A stretch of DNA of 64,000 nucleotides from Cryptomeria japonica (Eukaryota > Streptophyta > Pinopsida > Cupressales > Cupressaceae), in contig NC_081405.1 in assembly GCF_030272615.1 (NCBI RefSeq), positions 308,426,014 through 308,490,013 of the forward strand, in the 5' to 3' direction. Shown here piece after piece: positions 37,263 through 48,461 of this stretch. Under the pieces are notes generated by a model. The model was given only the letters and a program-made list of their open reading frames with translations. It searched no databases and had not been told where the DNA came from. Each line of letters opens with the position of its first letter. Positions within the stretch are counted from its first letter, which is position 1. A program made the translations under genes and the position numbers.

Positions 37263-40200
37263 CTAGTCTAGCACATCATCTACCCCCTGATCTTGCTGAT
37301 CAATGTTTCGGGAAGGCAGGCAACACGCTAGAGGAGGAACATCCAACACAGCAGATGGAGCTATCACAAGATCCAAACAAGGGCTATGTTCATGTTCCGA
37401 GCCACGTTGTTTTTGTCTAGGAGCTAGGATAAGTGCTTTAGAAAATTCATTAGATAAATGGTTATCGACATCAACAAGTTCATATTCACTATCAGAAGCA
37501 AGAGGAGTAACATTTTCATCATGAATAACATTTTCATCCATATCATCACCAAGATTTATAAAAATAGGATCTTTAACTCGCACTGGATCAAGACCATCAT
37601 GCATCTTATGTTTAGGAGATTTAGGCTCAATGTCCAGCTGAGGAGAAAATGGAATAATGCTTGTTGAAGGTATTTTTGGAGATTGTAAAGTTTGAGCTCT
37701 AAGACGATGCTTTCGTCGGCGTTCACGTGCAGAATGATTTCGTCTAGTCTTAGTAGGAAGTGGAGAAGACTGAGGAGGAGGAATGTTCTCATCCTTAGCA
37801 CTTGGGTGTTTAGGTTGTGGTCTCTTAGGCTGAATAATAGGAGAAGAAGAAAGTCTCTTCTCTCTATAAAAGGAAGGAGGAGGAACTGCTCCATATAAAG
37901 GAGGAATTTTTGGTTTAGGGAGAAGACCAAGTCCATCATGATGAGGAGGTATAGGTCTACTCTTAGGAAGTTTATTAGGTATAGACATAGTCACATCCAT
38001 AGGGATGGGTTGAGAATCTTCTTGAGGAAAGACATTAGTTTTATCTTTCAAAGGAAGAACTTCCTTCTCAAGAATGATAGGAATATCAAGTTTAGGTGCT
38101 CTAGGTTCACTTAGAGATAGGATCATATCTGTTTTCTACTTTTGATAAGATTTGAAAAGATGATCACTTCGCGGAGGAAGAGATTGGAATTGTTTAGGCC
38201 AAAAGTAATCAATAGGAACACTAGAGGTTCTTTCAGCTGGTTTAAAGAGACTATGATTGACAGTAACAACTTCACCATTATGGGGAAATTTCAAACACTT
38301 ATGAATAGGAGAAGCAATAGCTTTCATGGAAGATAGCCAAGGATAGCCAAGCTTCACACGAAATTGTTCGGAAGATGGAATAATAGCAAAGTTTACATCA
38401 AGAGATTTGTTATGGACCTCAATAGGCAATGTAATAGAACCAATTGCAGGAGAAGAAAATGCATCAAATAATTTCACAATCACATCTGTTTTGTCATAAA
38501 TCACTTGATTCAATTGCAAAGTAAAAAGAAATTCTTCAGTAATAACATTAACCATGCACGAAGGATCAATAAGCACTCCACGACAAGGTGTATTCTTAAC
38601 TTTTGCAACTACGTATAAAGGACCATCAGGTGCCCTAATGGTTTCACTGGAATGAAATGTGATGGAAGGTTCTTTAGGGATTTCTTGCTGCTCTACAAAG
38701 TTAATCACATTCGGAGTCATAGACACAAGACCATCAGATGAGAGAGAGGAATCATTAGCCTCAATTGCATTAGAGGTATGAGAAGGCAATGGATCAGTGA
38801 AAATCTGAAGATTTTGGTTAGGAGGAGCTACAAAGGTGTTGCCTTTATCATTCACTCCAGAAACAGAGATAGTATTGTTATCAATCAAATCTTGAATTTT
38901 ACCCTTTAAAGAAAAACATTTTTCAGTATCATGCCCAGGCTGACGATGAAATTGACAAAAAGCTTTGTTATCAAAATAAGGTGAAGTAATCTTTGCAGGA
39001 TCAATTTGTCTTATAGGAGGAAGAGTAAGCACATTTTGTTCCAATAACTTATTCATAATACTATGCAATGATTCATTCAAAGGAGTATACTTTCTTTCTT
39101 TCTTGAAAAATTTAGAAATAGGAGGCACACCTGATGCTGCATTCACATTGTTGTTGATGGTGTTTTCATTGAATTTGATGGAATCTCTGTTCGGTTTAAA
39201 CTTTCCAAATGGTTGTTGACTGCTATCACCCTTATCACTCGGAGCCATAGGATGTGATTGTTCCATTTGACTCACAGTCAGTTGATAATTGTGAAGAGTT
39301 GCACACAACTGTTGGAAAGAAGTAAACTCAGAAAACAAAAGTTTGTCTCAAATATCTTTTTGTAAATTAGAAATAAAGATTCTTTGAATATCATTGTCAG
39401 GCACTGGAAAAGAAATTTGAGCATACAAATGCTTATATCTACCAATGAAATCAGTCACTTTTTCTTTAACACCTTGTTTACAATGCATTAAATCAATCAA
39501 AGTAACTTTAGGACTTATATTTTTTTGAAATTGTTGAATGAAAGCATTTGCAAGTTGTTCAAAATAAGTAATAGAATAAGAAGGCAACGAGCAATACCAT
39601 TGTAGGGCTTTGTCTCTTAATGTTCTAGTGAATAGTTTTGCAAGCAACCTTTGGTCATAAGCAAAATTGGTACATATTGTTTGAAAAGTCTTAACATGTG
39701 TTAGAGGATCTCCTTTACCATTATAAAGTTCCAAATGCGGGATTTCAACATGTTTAGGAGGGATAGCTTGAACAATGTCAAGAGAAAGTGGGCTCGCAAC
39801 ATCAAATGTGGGCACACTAAACTTAGATTGATTCATAGAGGCAATTTGTTGCTGTAAAGAAGAGACAGTTTGTGCAAGATTGTTAATGGTCGCTTCAGTC
39901 GAAGAGTTCATATTGGATGTGTTAGATTGAGATGGAGGTGTTATGTTATTGAAAGAAGGTAGAGAGTAAGGTGGTGGGACTCTATGATAATTAGTCATAG
40001 GAGATGATTGGACAGGAGGAACACTACAAGGAGGGATGGAATGGTTAAATGAATTGCCCCCTTGCGTCATGTTCATTTGTGGAGATGTAATAGGAACACT
40101 CATTGAAGGGACGAATGAATAAATCAGATTGAATGAAGGAAGAGGGTTAATTGAAGAAGAAGGGTTGCCCCCATGACTAGTAATCATGGGAGGAATGTCT

Positions 40201-40691
40201 TGTATAGAAGTAGCCATGATGTTTGATGTAAAGGTAGGTATACTAGCAATAGGAGTTGACAAAGGAATAGAATGATTGACTTGTGTAGGAGGTTGTGTAT
40301 AACCTAAATTTTCAGCACAACTCTTCATAGGCATCACATTCGAATCCACAATTTGTGCAATACCACGTAAAATATCAATTCCATTCTTATCACTTTGAAG
40401 CATACATTTTAGACCCTCAATTAAAGGAAGAGCTTGACTATCAGGGTATTCTTGAGACATCCATTGTCGAAAATCGTCAAATTGGTTATCCAATTTTGAA
40501 AGTTGTTCTTCAGAAACCTCATGGAGAGCTTCTTCATCATTAGGAGGATTAGAGGAATTACCCATGTCCTCGTTAAAAAGGCTATTCAAATTAGGTTCCA
40601 TCTCCTCAGTAGTTAAACCTCGGAAAGACTTAATTCTACGGCTTCGTCTAACGGGAATAGTGTAAGTAGGGCTTATTGTTGTAAAACTCAT
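37263..40691 (-). pseudogene. gag-pro: Element D gag-protease protein with basic tail (1143 codons, two in-frame stops)
   Basis: A single frame runs from the ATG at 40691 (MSFTTISPTYTIPVRRSRRI) to 37263, broken only by TGA near 39345 and TAG near 38136. The first 300 residues are Pro/Ser/Asn-rich and end in a short coiled coil (LAQTVSSLQQQIASMN). The Retrotrans_gag capsid domain follows (LELYNGKGDPLTHVKTFQ, LRDKALQWYCSLP). A knuckle-like FCQFHRQPGHDTEKC lies near 38950. The protease region reads GVLIDPSCMVNVITEEFL, with DPS in place of the usual catalytic DSG/DTG. The last third is Pro-rich and basic (KTRRNHSARERRRKHRLRAQ), possibly a nuclear or RNA-binding segment. No RT follows. The TGA may be a mutated CGA. 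Confidence 0.85.
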
Positions 40692-40794
40692 GCACTAGAA
40701 AGAGAGAGAAGATTTTGAATTTAGAGGTAGCAATTTTCAGTAAAATCAACCAATCTTCTGGATTTAAGCTGTTAAATGCAATCACAACAGTCTC

Positions 40795-41540
40795 CCGAAA
40801 TTTCGGAAAAAATGTCCGGGACCGTGGCGCTCGGAGTGCAACACGGTCCTTGCAACTTTTTTCAAAATTTGCAGGGATGAAAGGTATGATGATTTTAGAG
40901 CTAATCTGAAAAAATTGAGTGATTTTATGATCTGTAGATAGGCCAAATTAAAGTTGTAATCTCGAAATTGAACCCTATCAAGATTGTCGAAAAATGCAAA
41001 ATTTTGAATTTTGAAAAAGAGAGGGAAACTGAAATTTTGAATTTTATGATTTTAGAGGGAATGTCAAGAGCAATGCAAATTTTGAAATTTGAAAATTGAC
41101 TCAATTTCACGCAAAATTCAATTTTGAAAGCGGAAATCAAAGTTGTTGTAATTAAGCACTTAATTTCAAAAGTCACAAAATGCAAGAATTTGAATAAAGC
41201 AATGAAATTTTTACTGAATAATAACACACTTTTCAGATTTAGGACAGTAAGAACACAATTTTGACACAAAATTTCAATTTCAATGATTTTTAAATGTTTA
41301 GAAGCCTTAATCCAAGCAATCACAAGACCAACTTTGACTGTTATTTTGAAGGTGTTAAAATTGATAAAATCAGCCAAAATTCTGGATTTTAGCAGGAAAA
41401 TACAGTAAGATCTCGCTCCCGAAATTTCGGAAAAAATGTCGGGGACAATGGCGCTCGGCGCCACGGTCCTCGCAACTTTTTTCCAAATTTTTAGGGATGA
41501 AAGATATTGCGATTTTATTGCGGAATCCAAAGTTACAGCT
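40795..41540 (-). repeat. Two copies of a ~130-bp module in the element D leader
   Basis: The 5' leader of D (40692-41866) holds two similar blocks, about 40795-40925 and 41410-41540. Both include GAAATTTCGGAAAAAATGTC, then a GC-rich stretch of the form GGGAC..TGGCGCTCGG..ACGGTCC, then GCAACTTTTTTC and AGGGATGAAAG. The GC-rich core also occurs in both LTRs. The rest of the leader is AT-rich and shows no gene. Confidence 0.8.
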
Positions 41541-41849
41541 GATTTGGAGATGTTTTTGTCAGTGAAATTGTCGAACAAAGGTTGAATCAAGAGGGTTTCA
41601 AAAATTAGGGTTTTGACACTTAACCACTTAATTTTCAGAATTAAAGCATAGATATGAATTGATAATTTGTAATAGAAGGGCAGATCTGAAACAAGCATCA
41701 ACAATTGAACATTTCACAAGTTTAATTACTAAAAAGAAAATTTAGGGTTTTTATGCAATCACCTCTAAAATTTCGCAAAAGATCAAACATGGAAATGTAA
41801 TCAATTTTTTTTTTCAGATCTAAGCATGAAAAATCAGAAAGGATGTTCA

Positions 41850-41866
41850 CGTTGGGTTCACCAAAA
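41850..41866 (-). other. Candidate primer-binding site of element D
   Basis: On the minus strand the right LTR is followed by TTTTGGTGAACCCAACGTG. Its position is right for a tRNA-primed site, and it begins TGG like many; the matching tRNA was not identified. Confidence 0.5.
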
Positions 41867-43093
41867 TGTAAAGCGGAAAAAATCGCGATCGAACCCTAGT
41901 TGCTCTCCCCTCTTCCGACTCTGAGGAGAGAGAAGGGAGGTTCGCTAGGATTCGATGGTTTTTCACTTAGGGGAGAGACTTTACATTCAAAAGAGGGGTT
42001 GAAACTCATAAGATCCAATCCCACACAATGTAAGATTGGATGCTAAATGAATTTCAAGGGTTAGGAAAGCAAGGCTACCCTCTTTTGTAAAGAATGTTGT
42101 TAAGGAAATTAAGCTAGGAATGCATAGAAAGTCATAAAGATTCGCTTATAAACTGAGTTCGGGTTATAGGATGAAGCTGCGGACCTGGAATTAGCAGTTA
42201 AATGTCGATACAGTGCTGCCCTGCAAATTTGAACAAAAGTTGTCGGGACGATGGCGCCCGGCGCCACGGTCCTCCGAAAAATCTGCGAAACGAAGGGGGA
42301 TCTGTTCGTCTCTGCACAAGGATTCCAGATCTTCAATTTAAGCCGCGTACCTACAACCTACACACAGAAAAGCGAAGACGATTGGGGGGTTAGGGATTAG
42401 GGGTTTGCCTTTAGGTCAAACCCCGGTTTTGGAATTAACCAAGAAATGAGCAAGAGCTGTAAATGTAAATGTATGTAAAACAAGTACTAATACCTTGTTC
42501 TAAGGATGTTTGTATCCTTATGTGCGAAGGTTTAGATGTTGTATGTTGTATGTTGTATGTTGTAGCATGTAGTATGTGATCTCCTCTTCAATGGTTGAAT
42601 CCTTGTCTTGAATGCAACACTTAGCCTTGAATGGAGACTTAGAAGGAATGCTTGAATGCTTGAATGCTTGAGTATAATTTCCACGCTTTGTACACATATC
42701 CTCTTCATCCCAAATGAGAGAGAAAAATGTAGTTTATATACTTGTCATTTAGGGCTGATAGATTGATTTTCCCGACCTTAGGCCGACCAGGAAAGTTAAT
42801 TTCCAATTTGCAAACAAAAAGACCCGAGACCCCTTAGGAGACCGGGCCCAAAATAGGACCCAGGGACCAGGGCACTGGGCGCCCTGGTCCTGAGGGACCA
42901 GGGCGCTGGGCGCTCTAGTCCCACCTCCCGGGACATCAGGGTGCAAGGAGGTTCAGGCCAGGGTACTTGAAAAATGCAGTTTTCAGTGTCGTGAGCAAGT
43001 TTCAGGGTCTCCATTCAGGTTGCGTGTTGCATCGCCATCGTGAAGACCGAAATGCAGTCGAAATTGCAAGTGTCGCAATTTTAGGACGCTACA
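41867..43093 (-). repeat. 5' LTR of element D
   Basis: Same limits as the left copy (TGTAAAGCGG to GGACGCTACA), 1227 bp. Visible differences are single bases, for example in the GC-rich inverted repeats (42245-42270 and 42860-42925). The TSD GGGTC follows. Confidence 0.93.
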
Positions 43094-43098
43094 GGGTC

Positions 43099-44436
43099 AA
43101 CGACATAAAGGATAAAAATGTTAAATTTTCTAGCATGATAATTGGATATAAAGTTGGTCATACAAATAGGTTGAATTCTATGTCAAGTTCATGCATTCAT
43201 AGTGCACATGATATGATTATAAACAATGCAAATATTGACATTTGTGAATGGTTAAAAGATGAATTGCTAGAAAATTTGGATAAGATAAAATGTGATAAGA
43301 AAGGAACATTCAAATTTGGAAATTTGTTAGTGTGTTTAGTGCTTTACTTTTCAAAGGAGATCCGCGGTATGGGTTGTAAGGATTTTTCCTATGATATTTC
43401 TATTGGAAAAAAAATAAAGGAGGAAATTACCGGTATGGGAGCTAATAGTGATGAGTTGGTTAAAATTTACTTTAATAATTTTCAAACTAAAATGAAACAG
43501 AGAGAAAGGATTTCCCAAAGCATTGTAGATAAATATGATAAACAGATATGCTTTGTAGTAAAGATAGATGAAATTTGGATGGAAGCAGTTAGACCCAGAA
43601 CTGTATGGATTACTGAAATGGGATATGAGGTGGACTCTCACATCTTGGACTCATACACAAAAATAATTGTAGATGCTCCATCGGAACCATCAGAGAAAAT
43701 ATTTGGTAATGCTGAAACAATTGAAAGTGATGTAGCCATGATGAAGCAGAGAAAGAAAAGATACAAATTCATGAAAGATGCTTCTAAAATGGTAAAAGAT
43801 GTTACATAAGGTTTGATTGGCGGTATTGCTGCTAGTATGAAATAAATTCAATCAGAGTAGACATCGGTATCTCACATTTCCCCTATGACTACTTCTTTTG
43901 ATTCTGACAGTGATAGGGCAGCTGAATTCAAAAGAGTTGAAAGAAAGAAAAGGAAACCCTCACCGGCACCTTCTCCCTTTCCGAAGAAGTCAAGGACACA
44001 AAGAAAGAAGCAACAAGCTATAAGAGAGCCTAGTGGTCCGAAGAACAAGGTAACTCTAAAGAAGAAACAAGAACCTAAAGCACCAGATACTCTTACACCG
44101 AAAGAATTGATCGATGAAATCACACAAGAAGGTAACCTTAGCAATGCGAATAAACTTTATCACTTTCAAAGATTCAGATAAAGACACCATAGAGGAAATA
44201 ATTATTTTGCACCTTGATATCTACAAGAAAGTTCTTATTGAGGTTGTAGATGATCTTTCCTAATGATTTGTATTTGAGGTTAGAAGCTAAAAGAATGTCG
44301 GTAATGGAATTAGAGAAGAAATTGAAAGTAGAGGCTCTACTTGTTGTGCATCCTGTTAATTCCAAACAGGTGAATTAATTTCAAAGGCAAATAGAATAGT
44401 TTTTGTGAGTGGTCACCAACAGGTTAGCCTTATTGC
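43099..44436 (+). pseudogene. Element C ORF2, second part (unknown function)
   Basis: Continues the frame of 34761-35286 after element D. From NDIKDKNVKFSS it is open to 43809 (stop after SKMVKDVT), reads on in frame through two more stops, and is open again at 43885-44181. Recognisable stretches include MIIGYKVGHTNRLNSMSSSC, GTFKFGNLLVCLVLYFSKEI, IYFNNFQTKMKQRERISQSI and RPRTVWITEMGYEVDSHI. The later part is strongly basic with Pro-Ser runs (KKRKPSPAPSPFPKKS), suggesting nucleic-acid binding or nuclear targeting. After a frame shift near 44180 coding goes on with LHLDIYKKVLIEVVDDL and LEAKRMSVMELEKKLKVEAL before LTR E. The apparent start at 42967 lies inside the LTR of D and is an artefact. 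Confidence 0.72.
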
Positions 44437-45800
44437 TGATGAATAATGATGAACATTAGATACCCCAACATGTACTGAGAGGGGGGCGGATGAATCAGTA
44501 CAGATAAAAACTCTCAACAATTTATCTAGCTAAAGCAATACCAACTAGTTATCACCATTACTGAACTTAACCATGGCAATACCGATCAAACATAGTAAGA
44601 CACCAGACACGATAAACTGATAACTCTGAATACTTCAAATACGATCAATGTACAACATCAACTTTTACCCATAAAAATATGCATATGGTATGCTAGTAAT
44701 ACCATAACCTATTAACTTTGCATGCATGATCTTTCAACCAAATACTTCATAAACATCACATGAAAAATGCATAACACATGACACACAGATTTTTCATGTG
44801 GAAACCCAAATGGGAAAAACCATGGTGGGAATGAATACCCACAAGCTTTTTTTGAACTCTTTTGAAGCTCGCCATGTTAGGAGCCTAGTCCGGTTAAAAA
44901 ATTTACAATAAGGTTCTATTAGGAACCAATCCTGTTAGAGATCACCTAGTTAAGGGATGGCTATATACCCTGTTAAAGGTTGAAACCATGTTAAAGGTTA
45001 CCTTGCTAGAGGATTTAAAGAACTCAGTGATCTTGAGTCACCTGGTTACAGGTTTTACAATAAGCCTATTAAAGCTACCCAGTAAAGGGATTTTCCATTT
45101 GTTGCAATGGTTAAAAGACAACATGTAAAACTATGATCTGATAACAATACTACATGCCAAGGCAGATCCTTTTTGTATCCTCTACTCTGCAATCACACTC
45201 TGCAGTTCCCCTCTTTACTGGTTGGACAAGTATCAAGTATCTCTTCACTCGGATACACATACAACATTTGCTAACAACTTTTCAATACAAACATCATCGA
45301 CCTTATAGGTAACAGAAACGGTCGGTGGCATAAACCCTAAACCCTAAACATCTTAGGTTTACAACATAGGCGGTCTCATCCTGACCATCCAAACATATTT
45401 CATACAGCATTTACAATTTAAAATTGATCACAAGTCAATCTGCATTGTTCATTCATCACCGCTCATTGGAATCAGTAACCCATCACGTTTTCTTCTTATG
45501 CCACTAAGAAGAATAATCATTCCCGAGGTAGACTTCAAACACGATCAATCTTCTCATGCCTCAATCCTTTATGTTCTCCAATTTTGTAGTTAGTTCATCA
45601 CACAAGTTGGATTGACAAGCCAATAACCATAGAGCTGAGACTACCAAACGGTAATCAAACTTAGTGAAACCCTGACACCGGTTCATTGAATCTCCTCATA
45701 CCTCTTCATACCGGTTCAATTGAACTTATTGACATCAATGACAACATACATTATCATCATATCAACATACCGATTAATCATATGCCAATGATATCTAACA
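44437..45800 (-). repeat. Solo LTR E, same LTR family as Copia-3
   Basis: On the plus strand it starts TGATGAATAATGATG, the reverse complement of the Copia-3 LTR end (CATCATTATTCATCA), followed by an ACTGAGAGG block and ending with GACATCAATGACAACATAC and CATATGCCA. Internal landmarks match in order: the GGTTAAAGG/CCTGTTAAAGG motif series (44860-45110) and the telomere-like heptamers at 45331-45348. It interrupts ORF2 of element C. I could not find a convincing 5-bp TSD, so the right end is uncertain by about 15 bp. Confidence 0.8.
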
Positions 45801-47371
45801 ATGGTAGGCCAAGTAAAGGAAATTGGAGATGAAATGGTAGACAAGTGGGATATATTTTTTATGGAAAAAGAGAAGAAAGAAGAAAAAGATAGACTGAAAA
45901 TAGATAAGTTTTTTGAAAAGGTATATGAGAAGGATAAAGGTAAAGGTAAAATTGGTAGTGTACCTGATATAACGGTCAAGGATAACCTTCCTCCACTGGC
46001 ACAGGACACCCCACCAATAACTACAGAGACACCGATACAAACTAATAGTCAACCAGAAGAGAAGGTAGAAGAAATGACACAAGATGATACTAATCCCAAG
46101 TCAAAAATTCTCTTTACCATGAATGTGGATAATCAAGACTTCAACATTGTCATGGATAAGGAAACCACAAAGGTAAAGCAAACTGAAGCCACAAATATTG
46201 AAATCTCTAAGTCACCGGTCAACACTATTGACTCTTAGAACATTGAGATACTAGCTGAAGTTAAGGAAACAGATACCATCCCAGATGCTACTCATCTTAA
46301 CAATGAGAAACCAGTAGAAGAAGAAATAGAAGCACAAACTAAAATCAGAAAAGGACAAGAACAGAGTATAGCTGAACCGACAGTCAGCAAGGTAGAAAGT
46401 AAGGATGACAGTAAGGTTGAAAACAAAGTTGAAACATAGAGTGAGCAAAAGGAAGATACAATGAATAAAGAAGAGGTAAATGATGGAAGAAAGTTAGTTG
46501 AAGTGGTTAATGTGCAGACATCTGGAGGTGAGAAGAAACCCACTATAGAACCTCAAACTCCACCTAGCACTTCCACTATGGATTATAGGCCTACAAATGT
46601 AACAGATGTACTTTTGGATTCCATAAAGAGGATCACATATTGCAATGCCTTATAATTTAAGGCCATTGATGATATATTACCTATTTTGAAAATGATTGCA
46701 CTGACATGTAAGATAGATCATATTGATGGATCTTTAGGTAAATTGGACACATTGTCCAGATTTATTGCTTCAAATATTCTAACTGTAGATAAAATTAATG
46801 AAGAGACTATTAAAGAAAGGGTGAACAAGATGAAAAGTGAATTGTTTGATAAAACTATTAAGGACTGTACTAAGCACATTGATTCTTTATTACCGTACCT
46901 AATTCCACTATTTTGGAATATAAAGAATTATATAAGGAAGCATGCAAGCCTCACAACCTGATAGAAGACATTGAGGAAGAGATAAAGAAAACATAAAAAG
47001 AGATTGATGATATAGCAGACAACATGATAGGTTCTTCGGAACTTGCTTCATTTTTTTATCAAGAAATGGTTGTTTTTGAGGAAAAGATTGAGAAATTAGA
47101 AAACGAAAAAGAAAGGATAAGAATGAAGGCATGGGAGCTAAAAAGAAAACTTGGTCCTAGATTGGAGAACCTTATAACACAATGGATTAAGCTGTCTAAG
47201 GCAACAATTCAAGGAGAAAGATCACCAGAGCAACAAATGCATTATCTAACCAGTATGATCCAACAAACTGAAACCATTATTTTTGACAACACTAAATTCA
47301 TGCCGAGTCTTAATTTGATTTTGGTGGATATCTTTCAAATTGTACACAACCGGATACAGGCTATGAGGTAG
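45801..47371 (+). pseudogene. Element C ORF2, third part: charged coiled-coil region
   Basis: Downstream of solo LTR E coding resumes with MVGQVKEIGDEMVDKWDIFF and very Lys/Glu-rich sequence to 46238, then acidic/basic repeats such as KVESKDDSKVENKVET up to about 46440, and 46461-46655. The stretch 46686-46961 reads LKMIALTCKIDHIDGSLGKL and ERVNKMKSELFDKTIKD. The last open part, 47024-47371, is heptad-rich (VFEEKIEKLENEKERIRM). Several stops and shifts separate these pieces. No enzyme motif is present; a coiled-coil structural protein is the best description. Confidence 0.6.
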
Positions 47372-47419
47372 AATTTTGAATTCTTTGATTCTTTTTTGAC
47401 ATCCTTTATCATTGATGTC

Positions 47420-47572
47420 AAAGGGGGAGTAGTAGTATGGAGAAAAATGTATAGAAGAGATCATTTGCTCAGCGGGAGCATTCTTATTTTTGGATTAGTT
47501 TTGGACTTCATTTTTGGATATCAGTTTTTAAATTTTTTTCATGAGTGTTGCCATGAATGCCAAAGGGGGAGA
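47420..47572 (+). promoter_or_regulatory. Element C duplicated polypurine tracts
   Basis: GATGTCAAAGGGGGAG at 47414-47429 and GCCAAAGGGGGAGA ending at 47572, directly before the 3' LTR. The pair is about 140 bp apart. Confidence 0.78.
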
Positions 47573-47573
47573 T

Positions 47574-48456
47574 TTTTGGCATTATACACTCATATGAGAA
47601 TAGTCGATGTTGTCATTGATGGAAACCAGTTGGTAACATGGTTCATAGGTTACACTGGCAATAGACATCATCTACCGGCATTGACAGGCACAACAAGATT
47701 ATTCTCACCAGAATCCAATCTACACCGACAAAAGATCTTACCAGTACTCCTAGCCGACATAGAATTATATTGTTTTGTACTGTCATTATATTGTATAGCT
47801 GACATGATGCATTTTAAAGACTCATATATGTATGAGATCTTATAGGTCATTTTGTAACAATGAAAAAAGGTATGAATGGTATGTAAGGGAAGTAAGGATA
47901 TGTAATTAGGTAATGAATATGAGAGCGAATATGTGTATATGCATTTTGATGTAATAATTTTATGAGCTAATAAGGGCAGAGCAGAGCGAAGAAAGGTTTA
48001 TGACTGAGGTATTTGACAAAGCTTAAACTGGTATTGAATCCGACATTGCAAATGCTATTTTGAGTAGTACATTGTCATTGGATTTAATCATCCAATTTTG
48101 TAGTCAGTGTGACACCTTTTCATGATTGAGTAGTGAGCTCTAGGATGTTGGCCTTCCTATATGTGCAGGCCCCTATTGTATAAGTAATATTTATTCATAT
48201 TGGCCAGTGAGTAAATATTGTGGGTCACAAATCTCACCGAGGTTTTTCCCCTACTAGGTTTCCTCACCAAAAATATATGTGTTATGGTGTGCATTGATGG
48301 TTATACTATTATTTCTCTTTATTTCTTTATTGCTTGTTTACTGGTTCATTAATTTGGGTTGTAATGTTGCATACAAGTTTGAATCTTTAGTATACCGGTT
48401 AGACACTGATTCACCCCCCCCTCTTAGTGCCTTTGGAACTGTTCAAGTATCTAACA
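47574..48456 (+). repeat. 3' LTR of element C
   Basis: Matches 32422-33271 along its length. The first two bases have changed from TG to TT. It ends GTATCTAACA and is followed by the TSD ATGGG. A 30-35 bp stretch near 47665-47700 is absent from the 5' copy. Confidence 0.9.
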
Positions 48457-48461
48457 ATGGG

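Larger units (their letters stand above)
35292..43093 (-). mobile_element. Element D: gag-protease-only Gypsy-type retrotransposon, relatively recent
   Basis: 7802 bp with two LTRs of exactly 1227 bp and the exact TSD GGGTC (35287-35291 and 43094-43098). The LTRs look nearly identical, with only scattered substitutions by eye. The internal region has a 1.2-kb leader, one long gag-protease ORF and a short 3' region, with no RT, RNase H or integrase. This matches the kind of non-autonomous plant element described as TR-GAG. It would need enzymes from an autonomous relative; solo LTR A belongs to the same LTR family. Confidence 0.92.
32422..48456 (+). mobile_element. Element C: RT-less LTR retrotransposon with gag-like and unknown ORFs (carries D and E)
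   Basis: LTRs at 32422-33271 (850 bp) and 47574-48456 (883 bp), with exact TSD ATGGG at 32417-32421 and 48457-48461. A primer site (ATTGGTATCATAGCC) follows the 5' LTR and two polypurine tracts precede the 3' LTR. The interior codes for a gag-like protein with four zinc knuckles and a long second protein of unknown function. No protease, integrase, RT or RNase H is present. Removing D (7802 bp plus one TSD copy) and solo LTR E leaves roughly 6.9 kb. Confidence 0.9.

Noticed and set aside
40925-41704. A 259-codon open frame on the minus strand in the leader of element D
   Set aside because: It is low-complexity, hydrophobic and AT-driven, lies in the 5' leader between the LTR and gag, crosses the repeated modules, and matches no known domain.
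42967-43809. Apparent 280-codon ORF starting inside the element D LTR
   Set aside because: The first 44 codons are LTR sequence of D read through the insertion junction. The real reading frame is ORF2 of element C, which starts at 34761 and was split by D.
45331-45348. Telomere-like heptamers as an interstitial telomere or chromosome fusion scar
   Set aside because: Only two to three units, and they recur at the same position in another LTR of the family, so they belong to the LTR.
44437-45800. Solo LTR E considered as a full Copia insertion
   Set aside because: No internal region, primer site or second LTR is present. The flanks belong to element C, and no exact TSD could be found.
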